Shown here piece by piece: positions 27,808-37,842 of a DNA stretch of 64,000 nucleotides. The notes below the pieces were generated by a model, which was given only the letters and a program-made list of their open reading frames with translations, was not told the DNA's origin and did no database searches. How positions within the stretch are numbered: the stretch's first letter is position 1; every line of letters starts with the position of its first letter. Location of the stretch: NCBI GenBank assembly GCA_030654015.1, contig JAURYI010000123.1:1-64000 (forward strand), in the 5' to 3' direction. The DNA comes from Methylococcales bacterium (lineage in GTDB: Bacteria > Pseudomonadota > Gammaproteobacteria > Methylococcales > Methylomonadaceae). The translations under genes and the position numbers were made by a program.

Positions 27808-29412
27808 ATGCTGACCCGACTGATTATCTACTTTGCCTACATCCTGAAAAGATCGCCGCGTTATCGACAGACAAAGCGGTTTTTTTACGATTTACTGGAA
27901 AATCAGGACAGTTCGATTAAGCACTATTTTGATATGTTCATGATTGGTCTGGTGATGACCAGCGTGTTCTTGCTCATTTATGAAGTTAATAATGACTTTA
28001 ATCGAATAGATACAGTATTTGAATACATCATTATTGCGCTGTTTATTTTGGAATATCTGCTCAGGGTATGGCTATGCAATGACAGTCATACTATTTTTCT
28101 CGAGTATTATGAAAAAACGCGCTACCTGAACATTCCGTTTCGCTTGAGAGAAGCCCTGTGGCTGGTGTTTACGCAAAAATTGCGCTATATGCTCACGCCG
28201 TTGGCACTCATTGATTTATTGGCAATTGTGTCGATTTACCGACCGTTGCAAATACTGCGTATCTTTTTGATTTTTCGGCTATTAAAATTATTCCGTTACT
28301 TTAATAACATCAAATTATTTGCCGATGTGTTGGCGAGTAAACGTTTTGAACTCTATACGCTGGCTATTTTTCTGGGTTTTCTGATTTTTATCGGCACAAT
28401 CAGTATCTATTTATTAGAACACCGTGATAACAGCCAACAAATCAGCAGTTTATTCGACGCGCTGTATTTCACTATTGTCACGGTTGCCACCGTCGGTTTT
28501 GGCGATATATCACCACACACGGGGGGCGGGCGTTTAGTCGCGATTGCGATGATTTTCTCTGGTTTAGGGGTGTTGGCTTTTTTTACCTCGATTATTGTCG
28601 CGGCATTAAGCGAAAAAATACAAGAAGTACGCGACCAAAAAACCCACACCGAACTCAATCGCTATACCAATTTTGTGATTATTTGCGGTTTCGGGCGTAT
28701 CGGACAACACATTGCCACGCAACTGGAAAAAGATAAGCAACGCTTTGTTATTATTGATAATCAGGAAGACCGTATTGCCAAGGCAAAACGACGCGGTTAT
28801 CTGGCTATTCATGCTGATGCCAGTCGCAATAAGGTATTAACCAGCGCGGGGATTAACAAAAAAGCCACGACGGTCTTGTGTACCACGGGTGATGATGTCA
28901 TTAATGTCTATATCACACTGACCAGTCGGCATTTGAATCCTGATATTCGCATTATTTCGCGTGCCAATCATCGGGAAAATGTCAAAAAACTGTATCAGGC
29001 GGGCGCAAATGATGTGCTGCAACCGTTTGAAATAGCCAGTTTAGTGGTTGCGGAATACGTTGGGCAGCCTGTGGCGTTTGAGGCGATAGTCGGTATTATT
29101 AATGAAGAAAAAAACTTCGTCATGGAAACCTTGTGTATCCATTCAGGGTGTTTTATCGACGGTACACGGCTGGCTGATATTGATTTTGCCGAACGCAAAC
29201 TGATGTTGGTCGGTATTATCAGCACCCACGCACTGCACCACAAACATAAAAATCGCTATGCCATCAAAGACCAGCATTTCTATTTTAATCCCGCCGCCTC
29301 GTTTGAATTGCAGGCACAGGATTTATTGGTATTGCTGGGTAAAGAAGTCAGTATTGATTATTTTCGCTATCAAATTGAAAGCAGCCGCCCTAAACGCAGA
29401 CTCACACCATGA
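27808..29412 (+). CDS. Voltage-gated-like 6TM potassium channel with RCK/TrkA-N domain
   Basis: S4-like RPLQILRIFLIFRLLKLFRYF; selectivity filter TVATVGFGDISPHT; Rossmann IICGFGRIGQHIATQLEKDKQRFVIIDNQEDRIAKAKRRGYLAIHADASRNKVL. Confidence 0.92.
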   Translation: MLTRLIIYFAYILKRSPRYRQTKRFFYDLLENQDSSIKHYFDMFMIGLVMTSVFLLIYEVNNDFNRIDTVFEYIIIALFILEYLLRVWLCNDSHTIFLEYYEKTRYLNIPFRLREALWLVFTQKLRYMLTPLALIDLLAIVSIYRPLQILRIFLIFRLLKLFRYFNNIKLFADVLASKRFELYTLAIFLGFLIFIGTISIYLLEHRDNSQQISSLFDALYFTIVTVATVGFGDISPHTGGGRLVAIAMIFSGLGVLAFFTSIIVAALSEKIQEVRDQKTHTELNRYTNFVIICGFGRIGQHIATQLEKDKQRFVIIDNQEDRIAKAKRRGYLAIHADASRNKVLTSAGINKKATTVLCTTGDDVINVYITLTSRHLNPDIRIISRANHRENVKKLYQAGANDVLQPFEIASLVVAEYVGQPVAFEAIVGIINEEKNFVMETLCIHSGCFIDGTRLADIDFAERKLMLVGIISTHALHHKHKNRYAIKDQHFYFNPAASFELQAQDLLVLLGKEVSIDYFRYQIESSRPKRRLTP

Positions 29413-30116
29413 AACAGATTGTCGTATTCGGTTATAGCGTCATGTCGCTGGAAGTCATGAAACGCCTGAACTCAAAACAGCACACGCTGTTATTTGTCAG
29501 TGAAGACGAGGATGAAGCCGAACGCATTACCGAGCAGGGCTTTAACACCACGGTGATTGATTTTCGTAATGATGATGAACTCAAAGCCATTGGTATCGGC
29601 TCCAGTGTGGATATTATTTTCTGTTTTTATCCCACCGACTCGGACAATGTATTTTTAACTATTTCTGCTCGCGCTCTTGATAAAGAACTCACCATTATCG
29701 CCATTGTCGATGATCCTGAATCAGCGGAAAAATTATTAGCAGCTGGAGCAAATAAAATTATTGATCCCTATGAAATTTGCGCACGACGCACCCACAATAT
29801 GCTCACCAAGCCCGATGTGACCAATATGCTGGATAATACGGTGTTTGGGCAACATGATTTGAATATTGCGCAAATAGAAATTCCCAGTGGGTCTTATCTG
29901 GAAGATTCAAAAAGCAGTGATTTGGGACTGGCAGAAAAATACAATTTAATACTTATCGGCATTGTTGACCGAGAACTGGGCGACGCATTGCATTTTGCCA
30001 TCAGTGAAAAAAAACATATCCTGAATACAGGGGATGTTTTAGTAGTATTGGGCCCGTCACGGGAAATTAAACATTTTAAAGAAGCAGTCAATGGCGGTTA
30101 TATATGTTGGAATTAA
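29409..30116 (+). CDS. Stand-alone TrkA-N/TrkA-C (RCK) regulatory protein
   Basis: MKQIVVFGYSVMSLEVMKRLNSKQHTLLFVSEDEDEAERITEQGFNTTVIDFRNDDELKAIGIGSSVDIIFCF...C-terminal TrkA-C-like LIGIVDRELGDALHFAISEKKHILNTGDVLVVLGP; overlaps the channel gene by 4 nt. Confidence 0.8.
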   Translation: MKQIVVFGYSVMSLEVMKRLNSKQHTLLFVSEDEDEAERITEQGFNTTVIDFRNDDELKAIGIGSSVDIIFCFYPTDSDNVFLTISARALDKELTIIAIVDDPESAEKLLAAGANKIIDPYEICARRTHNMLTKPDVTNMLDNTVFGQHDLNIAQIEIPSGSYLEDSKSSDLGLAEKYNLILIGIVDRELGDALHFAISEKKHILNTGDVLVVLGPSREIKHFKEAVNGGYICWN

Positions 30117-30610
30117 TACGATTTAATTCAAGAATCTGGTTTATGTTAGGCTTTTTAGGTTGCGTGTTTTTGCTGGCAATGGGCGCGTATTTTCAATTTG
30201 TGCAAAAGTTAAACCCTTGCCCGTTGTGCATTTCGCAACGACTGGCGATTTTAGCCACAGGCATCGTGTTTTTAATCGCCGCACTGCATAATCCTGAACA
30301 ACAAGGCACAACCCGTTATGCCATTGCAGGTACGGTTACTGCCCTAATGGGTGCATCTATTTCCACGCGCCACGTCTGGTTACAACATTTACCCCCCGAA
30401 GAAGTGCCTGAATGCGGGCCTGATTTGGCGTATATGTTTGATAATTTTCCGTTATTCGACACCCTGAAATTCATGCTCAGCGGTACGGGTGATTGTGCCA
30501 AAGTGGATTGGACACTGTTGGGTTTCAGTATGCCTGTATGGACATTGCTCGCCTTTTTAATGCTGGCAACGCTCAGCCTGTTGCAAATCTGGAATTATAA
30601 AAAAGTGTAG
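30104..30610 (+). CDS. dsbB: Disulfide bond formation protein DsbB
   Basis: Four-TM protein with LNPCPLCISQRLAILATG and a second periplasmic Cys pair (EVPECGPDLAYMF... GDCAKVDWTLLGFSMPVWTL). Confidence 0.95.
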   Translation: MLELIRFNSRIWFMLGFLGCVFLLAMGAYFQFVQKLNPCPLCISQRLAILATGIVFLIAALHNPEQQGTTRYAIAGTVTALMGASISTRHVWLQHLPPEEVPECGPDLAYMFDNFPLFDTLKFMLSGTGDCAKVDWTLLGFSMPVWTLLAFLMLATLSLLQIWNYKKV

Positions 30611-30663
30611 CATCGTATAATAAAGGCTACACTTAATCCATTTAGCCGTATGCCGTTATACTG

Positions 30664-33387
30664 ATGTTCCGAATCATTCCTCGCGCTTTGCGCTTGCCCT
30701 ACGAGGCAAAACTACAACTTGAAATAGAGCAGAGAATACAGGCAGAGACTGCCTTGCGGCATTCGGAAGCGACTTTTCAGACACTTTATAACATCACCAG
30801 TGATGCGGTGATGTTTTTTGGTGAACAAGGCTTTTTTGACTGTAACCCAGCGTGCCTGAGTTTATTCGGGTGTACCGATAAAACTGAATTTTTAGCGAAA
30901 CACCCCGCAGACTTATCACCGCCGAAACAAGCCTGTGACAGCGATTCTTTAACACTTGCTAATCACTATATTGCGCAAACATCGGCAACAGGCAGTCAGC
31001 GTTTTGAGTGGCTGCACCAGCGCGTCGATACTCATGAGGTATTTCCTGTGGAAATTTTACTCAACGCGGTGGACATCAACGGGAAACAGGTTATTCAAGC
31101 GGTTATGCGCGATATTCGTGACCGTAAACAGGCAGAACACCGCCTCAAGCAAAGTGAAGCCCAGTTTCGTACCCTGATAGAAAATATACGGCTGGGTATT
31201 ACTCTGCATGACGGGCAGACTAAAATCGTACTGCATAATCCGCACGCACTGGAATTACTGGGACTTGAGAGCGAGCAACTGCTGGGCAGAACATCCTTTG
31301 ATCCCTGCTGGGACATTCTGCATGAAGATGGTCTGCCGTTTGCCGACTATACAATGCCCGTACCACAAGCCATTGCCACCCGCTTGCCTGTGCAGAATGT
31401 GGTCATGAGCGTGTTGCGACCATGTAAAAATGATCGGGTCTGGTTGCTGGTCAACGCGATGCCGCAATTGGATGATGATGGTTCGGTGTTACAAGTCATC
31501 TGTTCTTTTAACGACATTACGCGGCGCAAAGAAGCCGAACAACGCCTTAAACAAAGTGAAGTGCATTTTCGCAATACCTTTGAACACGCGCCTATCGGAG
31601 TTGCCACGATTTCCCTGAAAGGGCGGTTTTTAACGGTCAATCATACCTGTTGCGAGATGCTGGGCTATCGTCGTGAAGAACTGTTAAGAATGACTTTTGC
31701 ACCGTTGCTTCAAGTTGAAGACAAGGGTTTTTACCTTGCCTACATAGAGCAATTATTATCAGGTGATATTCCAGATTTCAGCGTGGTACAGCAATATGTC
31801 TGCAAAGATAAGCACCGTTTATGGGGCAGCTTATCGGTTAAATTGATTCACAACATGAATGGCACACCTGATTATTTTATTGCCACGCTGGAAAACATTG
31901 ATGAGCGTAAACAGGTGGAACAGGCAATGCTTGCTACGCGCAATCAGCTGCAAGCCACACTGAGTGCCATTCCCGACTTATTGTTTGAGCTGGGTTTGGA
32001 CGGGCATTGTTATGATATTCACGCCGCTCGCAGCGACCTGTTAGCCTATCCTGTAGAGCAGATTATCGGCAAAAACGTGTCTGATTTTCTCTCACCCGAA
32101 GCAAATGATGTTGTCTTGTCGGCATTACAGGAAGCTAATAATGTCGGCTATTCGCAAGGCAAGCAGTTCATGTTCACCCGTACAGAAGGTAATTTATGGA
32201 TTGAATTATCAGCAGCCATCAAAAAAGGCTCGGTTGATCAACCGCACTTTATTGTGCTGTCGCTGGATATTACCAAACGCAAACTGGCGGAACTGCAACT
32301 GCAAGAAAATGAAACCCGTCTTAATCTGAGTCAACAATACGGCGGTATCGGTTCGTGGGAATCCGACTTAATCAACGATCGGCAAATCTGGTCAAAAACG
32401 ACTTATCAATTAGTGGGATTTCCTGACATTTCCCAGCCGACATGGGATGATTTTTTAGTCAGAGTTCATCCTGATGATCGGCAAATGGTGATTGATGCCA
32501 ATCAGGAGCATCTGACACAAGGAGCGAAATACGATATTGAATACCGACTTTCAACTAGCAATGCACCAACGCGCTGGATGCGCTCGGTTGGGCAGGCTGA
32601 ATTTTTTCCTGACGGCACACCGATACGTTTTATCGGCATCGTACAGGACATCACCGACCGTAAATTAATGGAAGCCGAACTGAAACGCTCCAATGCCGAG
32701 TTAGAGCAGTTCGCTTATGCGGTGTCTCATGATATGCGTCAACCGTTACGCATGGTCACCAGCTATTTAACCCTGCTGAAAACGGCTTTGTCACAGCAGC
32801 TCAATGAAGAACAGCAACAATTTTTACAGTTTGCCGTTGATGGTGCGACACGCATGGATGCCATGATTTTATCGTTACTGGATTATTCGCGCGTCGGACA
32901 TAAAACCGCTGCGATTGCGTGTATTGACAGCCGCGCGGCATTGGATGAAGCACTGGGGTTTCTCACGCCCGAATTACAGGGCAGTGAGGGAACGCTCACC
33001 CTGATTGGCAACTGGCCGATAATAATGGCGAGTCACGATGAATTAACGCGGCTATTGCAGAACCTGATTGCCAATGCACTCAAATACCATCAAGAAAATC
33101 AGCCGCCACGCATAGAAGTATCCGCATCGACTACCGCAGCAACGTTTAAAGTGACGGTGCGTGATAACGGTATCGGTATCGACAACCACCAGTTTGACCG
33201 TTTATTTAAAGTGTTCTCGCGCCTGAATGCACACAGCCGTTTTGAAGGCACAGGCGTAGGTCTGGCATTATGCCGCAAAATTGTTGAACATCATGGCGGT
33301 AAAATCGGGGTCGAATCAGCAGGTGAAGGGCAGGGCAGTCTATTTTGGTTTGAATTACCGCTGCAACAGCCTGATAACGAGAGCTGA
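30664..33387 (+). CDS. Multi-PAS sensor histidine kinase
   Basis: Repeated PAS/PAC signatures; H-box FAYAVSHDMRQPLRMVTSYLTLL; HATPase ANALKYH, VRDNGIGIDNHQFDRLFKVFSRLN, GTGVGLALCRKIVEHHGGKIGVES. Confidence 0.95.
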   Translation: MFRIIPRALRLPYEAKLQLEIEQRIQAETALRHSEATFQTLYNITSDAVMFFGEQGFFDCNPACLSLFGCTDKTEFLAKHPADLSPPKQACDSDSLTLANHYIAQTSATGSQRFEWLHQRVDTHEVFPVEILLNAVDINGKQVIQAVMRDIRDRKQAEHRLKQSEAQFRTLIENIRLGITLHDGQTKIVLHNPHALELLGLESEQLLGRTSFDPCWDILHEDGLPFADYTMPVPQAIATRLPVQNVVMSVLRPCKNDRVWLLVNAMPQLDDDGSVLQVICSFNDITRRKEAEQRLKQSEVHFRNTFEHAPIGVATISLKGRFLTVNHTCCEMLGYRREELLRMTFAPLLQVEDKGFYLAYIEQLLSGDIPDFSVVQQYVCKDKHRLWGSLSVKLIHNMNGTPDYFIATLENIDERKQVEQAMLATRNQLQATLSAIPDLLFELGLDGHCYDIHAARSDLLAYPVEQIIGKNVSDFLSPEANDVVLSALQEANNVGYSQGKQFMFTRTEGNLWIELSAAIKKGSVDQPHFIVLSLDITKRKLAELQLQENETRLNLSQQYGGIGSWESDLINDRQIWSKTTYQLVGFPDISQPTWDDFLVRVHPDDRQMVIDANQEHLTQGAKYDIEYRLSTSNAPTRWMRSVGQAEFFPDGTPIRFIGIVQDITDRKLMEAELKRSNAELEQFAYAVSHDMRQPLRMVTSYLTLLKTALSQQLNEEQQQFLQFAVDGATRMDAMILSLLDYSRVGHKTAAIACIDSRAALDEALGFLTPELQGSEGTLTLIGNWPIIMASHDELTRLLQNLIANALKYHQENQPPRIEVSASTTAATFKVTVRDNGIGIDNHQFDRLFKVFSRLNAHSRFEGTGVGLALCRKIVEHHGGKIGVESAGEGQGSLFWFELPLQQPDNES

Positions 33388-33391
33388 TACT

Positions 33392-34963
33392 ATGAACCGC
33401 TTTATTAGCTCTACGCTACTGCTGTTATTATTGAGCATCAGCGCATTCAGTCATGCCGAGGATAAGCCGCTGGTGGTGGGCAGCGAGCAGAATTATCCGC
33501 CGTTTGCTCTGGGATCAACGGCGGCAACCGCCGACGGTTTTACCGTTGAATTATGGCAAGCAGTCGCCGCCGAAAGTCACCTGAATTCCAGTATTCGGGT
33601 ACTGCCCTTTCATGAAATTCTGCAAGAATTTAAAGCGGGCAACATTGATGTTCTCATTAATCTGGCGCAATCCGATGAACGTCGGCAATTTGCCGATTTT
33701 ACCGTACCGCACGTTATTGTTCATGGGGCTGTTTTTGTCCGTACAGGCGAAAGGCGCATTCATAGTGAAGCCGATTTAAACGACAAAAAAATTATTGTGC
33801 TGAATGCCGATTTAGCCCACGATTACGCAGTATCGCGGGGCTGGGGAAACCAGCTGGTGCTGGTAGATAATGCTGAAACAGGCTTTCAATTATTGGCAGC
33901 AGGTCAGCACGATGCCCTGTTGCTGAGTGAATTGACAGGTAAGCAGACACTGGAAAAACTACAACTGAATAACATTGACGCGCTGCCGATTAAAGCCAAT
34001 TTTGCGCAGAAATTTTCTTTTGCCGTGCATAAAGGCAATGCTGAATTACTGGCTAAAATCAACGAAGGCTTGGCATTAACCAAGGTCAGCGGCGTGTACG
34101 ACAAACTGTATGAAAAATGGTTCGGGGTTTACGAAGAAAAAGCATTACTGCCTTTTTTGCTCAAATACTTAACCCCCATTATCAGTTTTTTTCTGCTTGT
34201 CATGGCATTGATTTTTTACCACCGCAGCGTTGAACGCAAACAGGCAATGCAGATTCTCAAACAAAATCAGCGTGCCTTAGCCGCCGCCCACGCGGATTTA
34301 CTGCAATTCACCTACGTTGCCGCGCATCATTTACAAGAACCGACGCGCCGCGTGGTGACTTTCGTACAACACTTGCACACGCAACTGTCAGACAGTCCCG
34401 CGTTAAATGAAGAGATAACGAGTTCACTGGATTTTATCCAGCAAAGCGCGTTACGGCAACGCGCACTGGTGCGGGATATTCAACTTTATCTGTCTGCCAT
34501 CAAACCGCTGTCGCCACCAGAGCAGGTGTCAGTCAGAAACACCCTCGCTAAAATCCTGAAACACCACGCCCCGCTGATTCGCGAGACCCACGCGCGTATA
34601 GACTACGGCGATCTGCCGCCCGTATATATTGACCCGCCACGCTTATATGACATTTTCAATATTTTACTGGATAATGCTTTGCATTACCGCCATCCAGAGC
34701 GGGCATTACACATACATATCAGTGCTGAGCGCAAGGCCGGGCGTGTTTATTATCGGATTGCCGATAATGGCATCGGTATTCCCAGCGATTGTCATGAACG
34801 GGTTTTTCTGGTGTTTGAACGTTTGCAGGTCAATAGCGACCCAGAATCTACGGGTATCGGTCTGGCGATTGTGCAACGTATTATCAACAGCTGCGGCGGC
34901 ACAGTCAGTCTTAGTGAAACGCCTGATGGTGGTACAACCGTATCGTTTGATTTGCCTGAATAA
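33392..34963 (+). CDS. Extracellular solute-binding (type 3 PBP) domain sensor histidine kinase
   Basis: MNRFISSTLLLLLLSISAFSHAEDKPLVVGSEQNYPPFALGS... PBP domain, TM, H-box TYVAAHHLQEPTRRVV, HATPase DNALHYRH, IADNGIGIPSDCHERVFLVFERL, GIGLAIVQRI. Confidence 0.9.
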   Translation: MNRFISSTLLLLLLSISAFSHAEDKPLVVGSEQNYPPFALGSTAATADGFTVELWQAVAAESHLNSSIRVLPFHEILQEFKAGNIDVLINLAQSDERRQFADFTVPHVIVHGAVFVRTGERRIHSEADLNDKKIIVLNADLAHDYAVSRGWGNQLVLVDNAETGFQLLAAGQHDALLLSELTGKQTLEKLQLNNIDALPIKANFAQKFSFAVHKGNAELLAKINEGLALTKVSGVYDKLYEKWFGVYEEKALLPFLLKYLTPIISFFLLVMALIFYHRSVERKQAMQILKQNQRALAAAHADLLQFTYVAAHHLQEPTRRVVTFVQHLHTQLSDSPALNEEITSSLDFIQQSALRQRALVRDIQLYLSAIKPLSPPEQVSVRNTLAKILKHHAPLIRETHARIDYGDLPPVYIDPPRLYDIFNILLDNALHYRHPERALHIHISAERKAGRVYYRIADNGIGIPSDCHERVFLVFERLQVNSDPESTGIGLAIVQRIINSCGGTVSLSETPDGGTTVSFDLPE

Positions 34964-35029
34964 GGCATGAAATATTATCCAGATGTTGCAATGCAGCACT
35001 CCCCTACGGCACAGCAACGAGACCAAGCT

Positions 35030-35485
35030 ATGATAAAAAATCCGCAAACAATGGAAATTCTGCTACTAGAAGACGAAATGGCCGATGCGTATCTGATAAA
35101 AATCGCCTTAAAAGAAAATAATATATTAGCCCGTTTACATCATGTGCTGGATGGTCGCGAAGGCTTGGGGTTTTTGCAGAACAAAGGCAGCTATAGCAAT
35201 ATGCCGCGTCCAGACTTGATTTTGCTGGATTTAAATATGCCGCGTATGAACGGCTATGAATTTCTGACTGCCATTAAAAGTGATGATCGCTTTAAGGGCA
35301 TTCCCGTCGTGGTCTTTTCAACCTCCGATGTGGAAAGTGATGTCATCACCTCTTACCAGCTAGGTGCTGCCAGTTATGTGACCAAGCCCGTCGGCGTGGA
35401 GCAGTTTATCGCAACCATTAACGACATCAGTGACTATTGGATGACAGTCGTTCGCTTACCCCGCAGGTATCAGTATGAGTGTTAA
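35030..35485 (+). CDS. Response regulator (Rcp1-like receiver)
   Basis: MEILLLEDEMADAYLIKIALKENN..., DLILLDLNMPRMNGYEFL, VVVFSTSDVESDVITSYQLGAASYVTKPVG. The ORF opens at 34967; ATG at 35030 preferred. Confidence 0.9.
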   Translation: MIKNPQTMEILLLEDEMADAYLIKIALKENNILARLHHVLDGREGLGFLQNKGSYSNMPRPDLILLDLNMPRMNGYEFLTAIKSDDRFKGIPVVVFSTSDVESDVITSYQLGAASYVTKPVGVEQFIATINDISDYWMTVVRLPRRYQYEC

Positions 35486-36758
35486 TATGCCTATTCGGGT
35501 ATTACTGGTAGAAGATGAAGCAGGCGATGCGCAGCTGGTCAAAATGGATTTACAAAAAGCACAGGGCGAAACGTTTACCGTTGCGTGGGTCGAATCACTC
35601 GGTGCGATGCAACACTGTTTACAATCATCAACGTTTGACGTACTGCTGCTGGATTTATCACTGCCCGATTCAGATGGGCTAGAGACCATATATAAAGCAC
35701 GGTTACTGGTTGGTGACATCCCCATTATCGTGCTGACAGGACGCTGTGATACGGACTTTTCCTTGAAAGCACTGGAAGCGGGCGCGGCAGATTACGTCAT
35801 GAAAGGTAATTTCGGGTACGACGGTTTAGCCAGATCCATACGCTACGCCCTGTTTCGTGCCGAACTGGAAGCGCGTAATAATTTATTGGTTGCCGCTCTG
35901 GAAGCCGCCGCCAATGGCATTATGATTACTGACAAATCCGCCATCATCACATGGGTTAATACCGCATTTACCCGCCTCACAGGTTACAGTGCAGAAGAAG
36001 CCATAGGGCATAAGCCGACTGTGTTACTGAATTCAGGCGTACAGGATGAGAGTTTCTACCAAGCGATGTGGGACAATATCATGCAGGGTAGATACTGGCG
36101 TGGTGAGCTGATTAACAAGCGTAAAAACGGCAGTTTGTATCACGAAGAACTGAGCATTGCCCCCGTCAACAATAAAGCAGGCGATATTACCCATTTCATC
36201 GGCATCAAAGACGACATTACCGAACGCAAGCGACTTGAAGAGCAATTACAAAAATTAGCCAATACCGACCCGCTCACCCATTTATTTAACCGACGGGTCT
36301 TCTTGGAAAAATTAGCTCAGGAAATTGCCCGTTTAGCTCGCGTTACCTCTCAATCAGCCGCCTTATTGATGATAGATTTAGATCATTTCAAACGTATCAA
36401 CGATACTTACGGTCATGCCATGGGAGATGAAGTGTTATGTAGCTTCGCTCATATTGTCCGTAAATCATCACGAGCGATTGATATACCTGCCCGTTTGGGC
36501 GGTGAAGAATTCGCCATACTATTACCCAATACCACCCAGAATGAGGCGATGGTAATGGCAGAACGCCTGCGCAAACAAGTTGCCGACATCGCTATTCCCC
36601 ACGAAAAAGGCTTGGTGCGCATTACTATCAGCATTGGCGGTGTCGCTCTATCAATGGACGAGGTTGATAATGATGTGGTCTTAAGTCGTGCCGATACTGC
36701 CCTTTACGAAGCCAAGGATGCAGGACGTAATCAATGCCGCTGGTTTGCGGGAATTTAA
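35475..36758 (+). CDS. Response regulator - PAS - GGDEF diguanylate cyclase
   Basis: Receiver VLLVEDEAGDAQLVKMDL / VLLLDLSLPDSDGLET; PAS; GGDEF RAIDIPARLGGEEFAILLPNT with an RxxD I-site. Confidence 0.94.
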   Translation: MSVNMPIRVLLVEDEAGDAQLVKMDLQKAQGETFTVAWVESLGAMQHCLQSSTFDVLLLDLSLPDSDGLETIYKARLLVGDIPIIVLTGRCDTDFSLKALEAGAADYVMKGNFGYDGLARSIRYALFRAELEARNNLLVAALEAAANGIMITDKSAIITWVNTAFTRLTGYSAEEAIGHKPTVLLNSGVQDESFYQAMWDNIMQGRYWRGELINKRKNGSLYHEELSIAPVNNKAGDITHFIGIKDDITERKRLEEQLQKLANTDPLTHLFNRRVFLEKLAQEIARLARVTSQSAALLMIDLDHFKRINDTYGHAMGDEVLCSFAHIVRKSSRAIDIPARLGGEEFAILLPNTTQNEAMVMAERLRKQVADIAIPHEKGLVRITISIGGVALSMDEVDNDVVLSRADTALYEAKDAGRNQCRWFAGI

Positions 36759-36780
36759 CTCCATTATCCCTATAAATACC

Positions 36781-37584
36781 ATGAATAAAATTTTATTAAC
36801 GTTGTTACTGATAAGCTGTCCCTTAGCCATACACGCTGCCGACACATCGTCCTCTCTGAAACCCATTCTGGCGGGTAAACACCGTTCCAGCGAGCATAAA
36901 AACCGCGATCAGTATCGCCATCCACACCAAACCTTAGATTTCTTTGACGTAAAAGATAACATGACGGTAGTGGAAATCTGGCCGGGGGACGGTTGGTACA
37001 CCGAAATTCTCGCGCCTTATTTAAAAGAGCATGGCAAGCTCTATACCGCGCATTTTGCAGCCGATGCCAAAGAGCCGCGTTTTCAGAAAAGCCTGCAAGC
37101 CTTCACCAGCAAACTGCACGACCAACCAAAAATTTACGGCAATGTGGAATTAACCACCCTGCAACCACCCGACGCACTGCAAATCGCCCCCGATAGCTCT
37201 GCCGATAGAGTGTTGACCTTTCGTAATGTCCACAACTGGATGAAAGCCGACCAAGCCCCTGAGGTGTTTAAAGCCATGTTCCGTGCCTTAAAATCAGGCG
37301 GCATTTTGGGCGTGGTCGAACACCGCCATTCTTCGTTAAAACCACAAGACAGCCATGCGCTATCAGGTTATGTCAGTGAAGATTATGTGATTGCACTGGC
37401 AAGAAACGCAGGCTTTGAGTTTTTGGCAAAATCGGAAATCAATGCCAACAGCAAAGACACCAAAGACTACCCCGAAGGTGTATGGACACTGCCCCCAGCG
37501 TTGCGCCTGAAAGATAAAGACCGTAAAAAATACCTCGCCATCGGTGAAAGCGACCGCATGACGCTTAAATTTGTAAAGCCGTAG
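36781..37584 (+). CDS. Predicted class I SAM methyltransferase with signal peptide (COG4798-like)
   Basis: MNKILLTLLLISCPLAIHAADTSSS...; DNMTVVEIWPGDGWYTEILAPYLKEHGKLYTAHF; ADRVLTFRNVHNWM. Confidence 0.8.
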   Translation: MNKILLTLLLISCPLAIHAADTSSSLKPILAGKHRSSEHKNRDQYRHPHQTLDFFDVKDNMTVVEIWPGDGWYTEILAPYLKEHGKLYTAHFAADAKEPRFQKSLQAFTSKLHDQPKIYGNVELTTLQPPDALQIAPDSSADRVLTFRNVHNWMKADQAPEVFKAMFRALKSGGILGVVEHRHSSLKPQDSHALSGYVSEDYVIALARNAGFEFLAKSEINANSKDTKDYPEGVWTLPPALRLKDKDRKKYLAIGESDRMTLKFVKP

Positions 37585-37593
37585 CCAAAAAAG

Positions 37594-37769
37594 TTATCCA
37601 CACACATGACCGTGATAACGCATCGCCAACCCGTCTTAGACCGCCAGTAATCGTTGTCAAGTAACTTGTTGAAAATAAAATAAAAATTCTTGTTGACATC
37701 AAAATAATCAACGTAGAAAAATCATCCGTTCAGCCAGTTAAAAATAACTTTTCCACAAGGTTATCCACA
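37594..37769 (+). promoter_or_regulatory. DnaA-box-like cluster upstream of priA
   Basis: TTATCCACA at 37594-37602 and 37761-37769 (both match TTATNCACA), plus TTTTCCACA at 37749-37757, in an AT-rich intergenic region. Confidence 0.45.
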
Positions 37770-37842
37770 AATATAGATAACTAATAATGACTTAGCATGA
37801 CTTTATTACACCTAATTTAACTTTCATGGCTATCTGATACAC

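Noticed and set aside
37585-37842. Chromosomal replication origin
   Set aside because: Only two to three DnaA-like boxes and no dnaA, dnaN, gidA or mnmE neighbours; reported only as a possible DnaA-regulated region.
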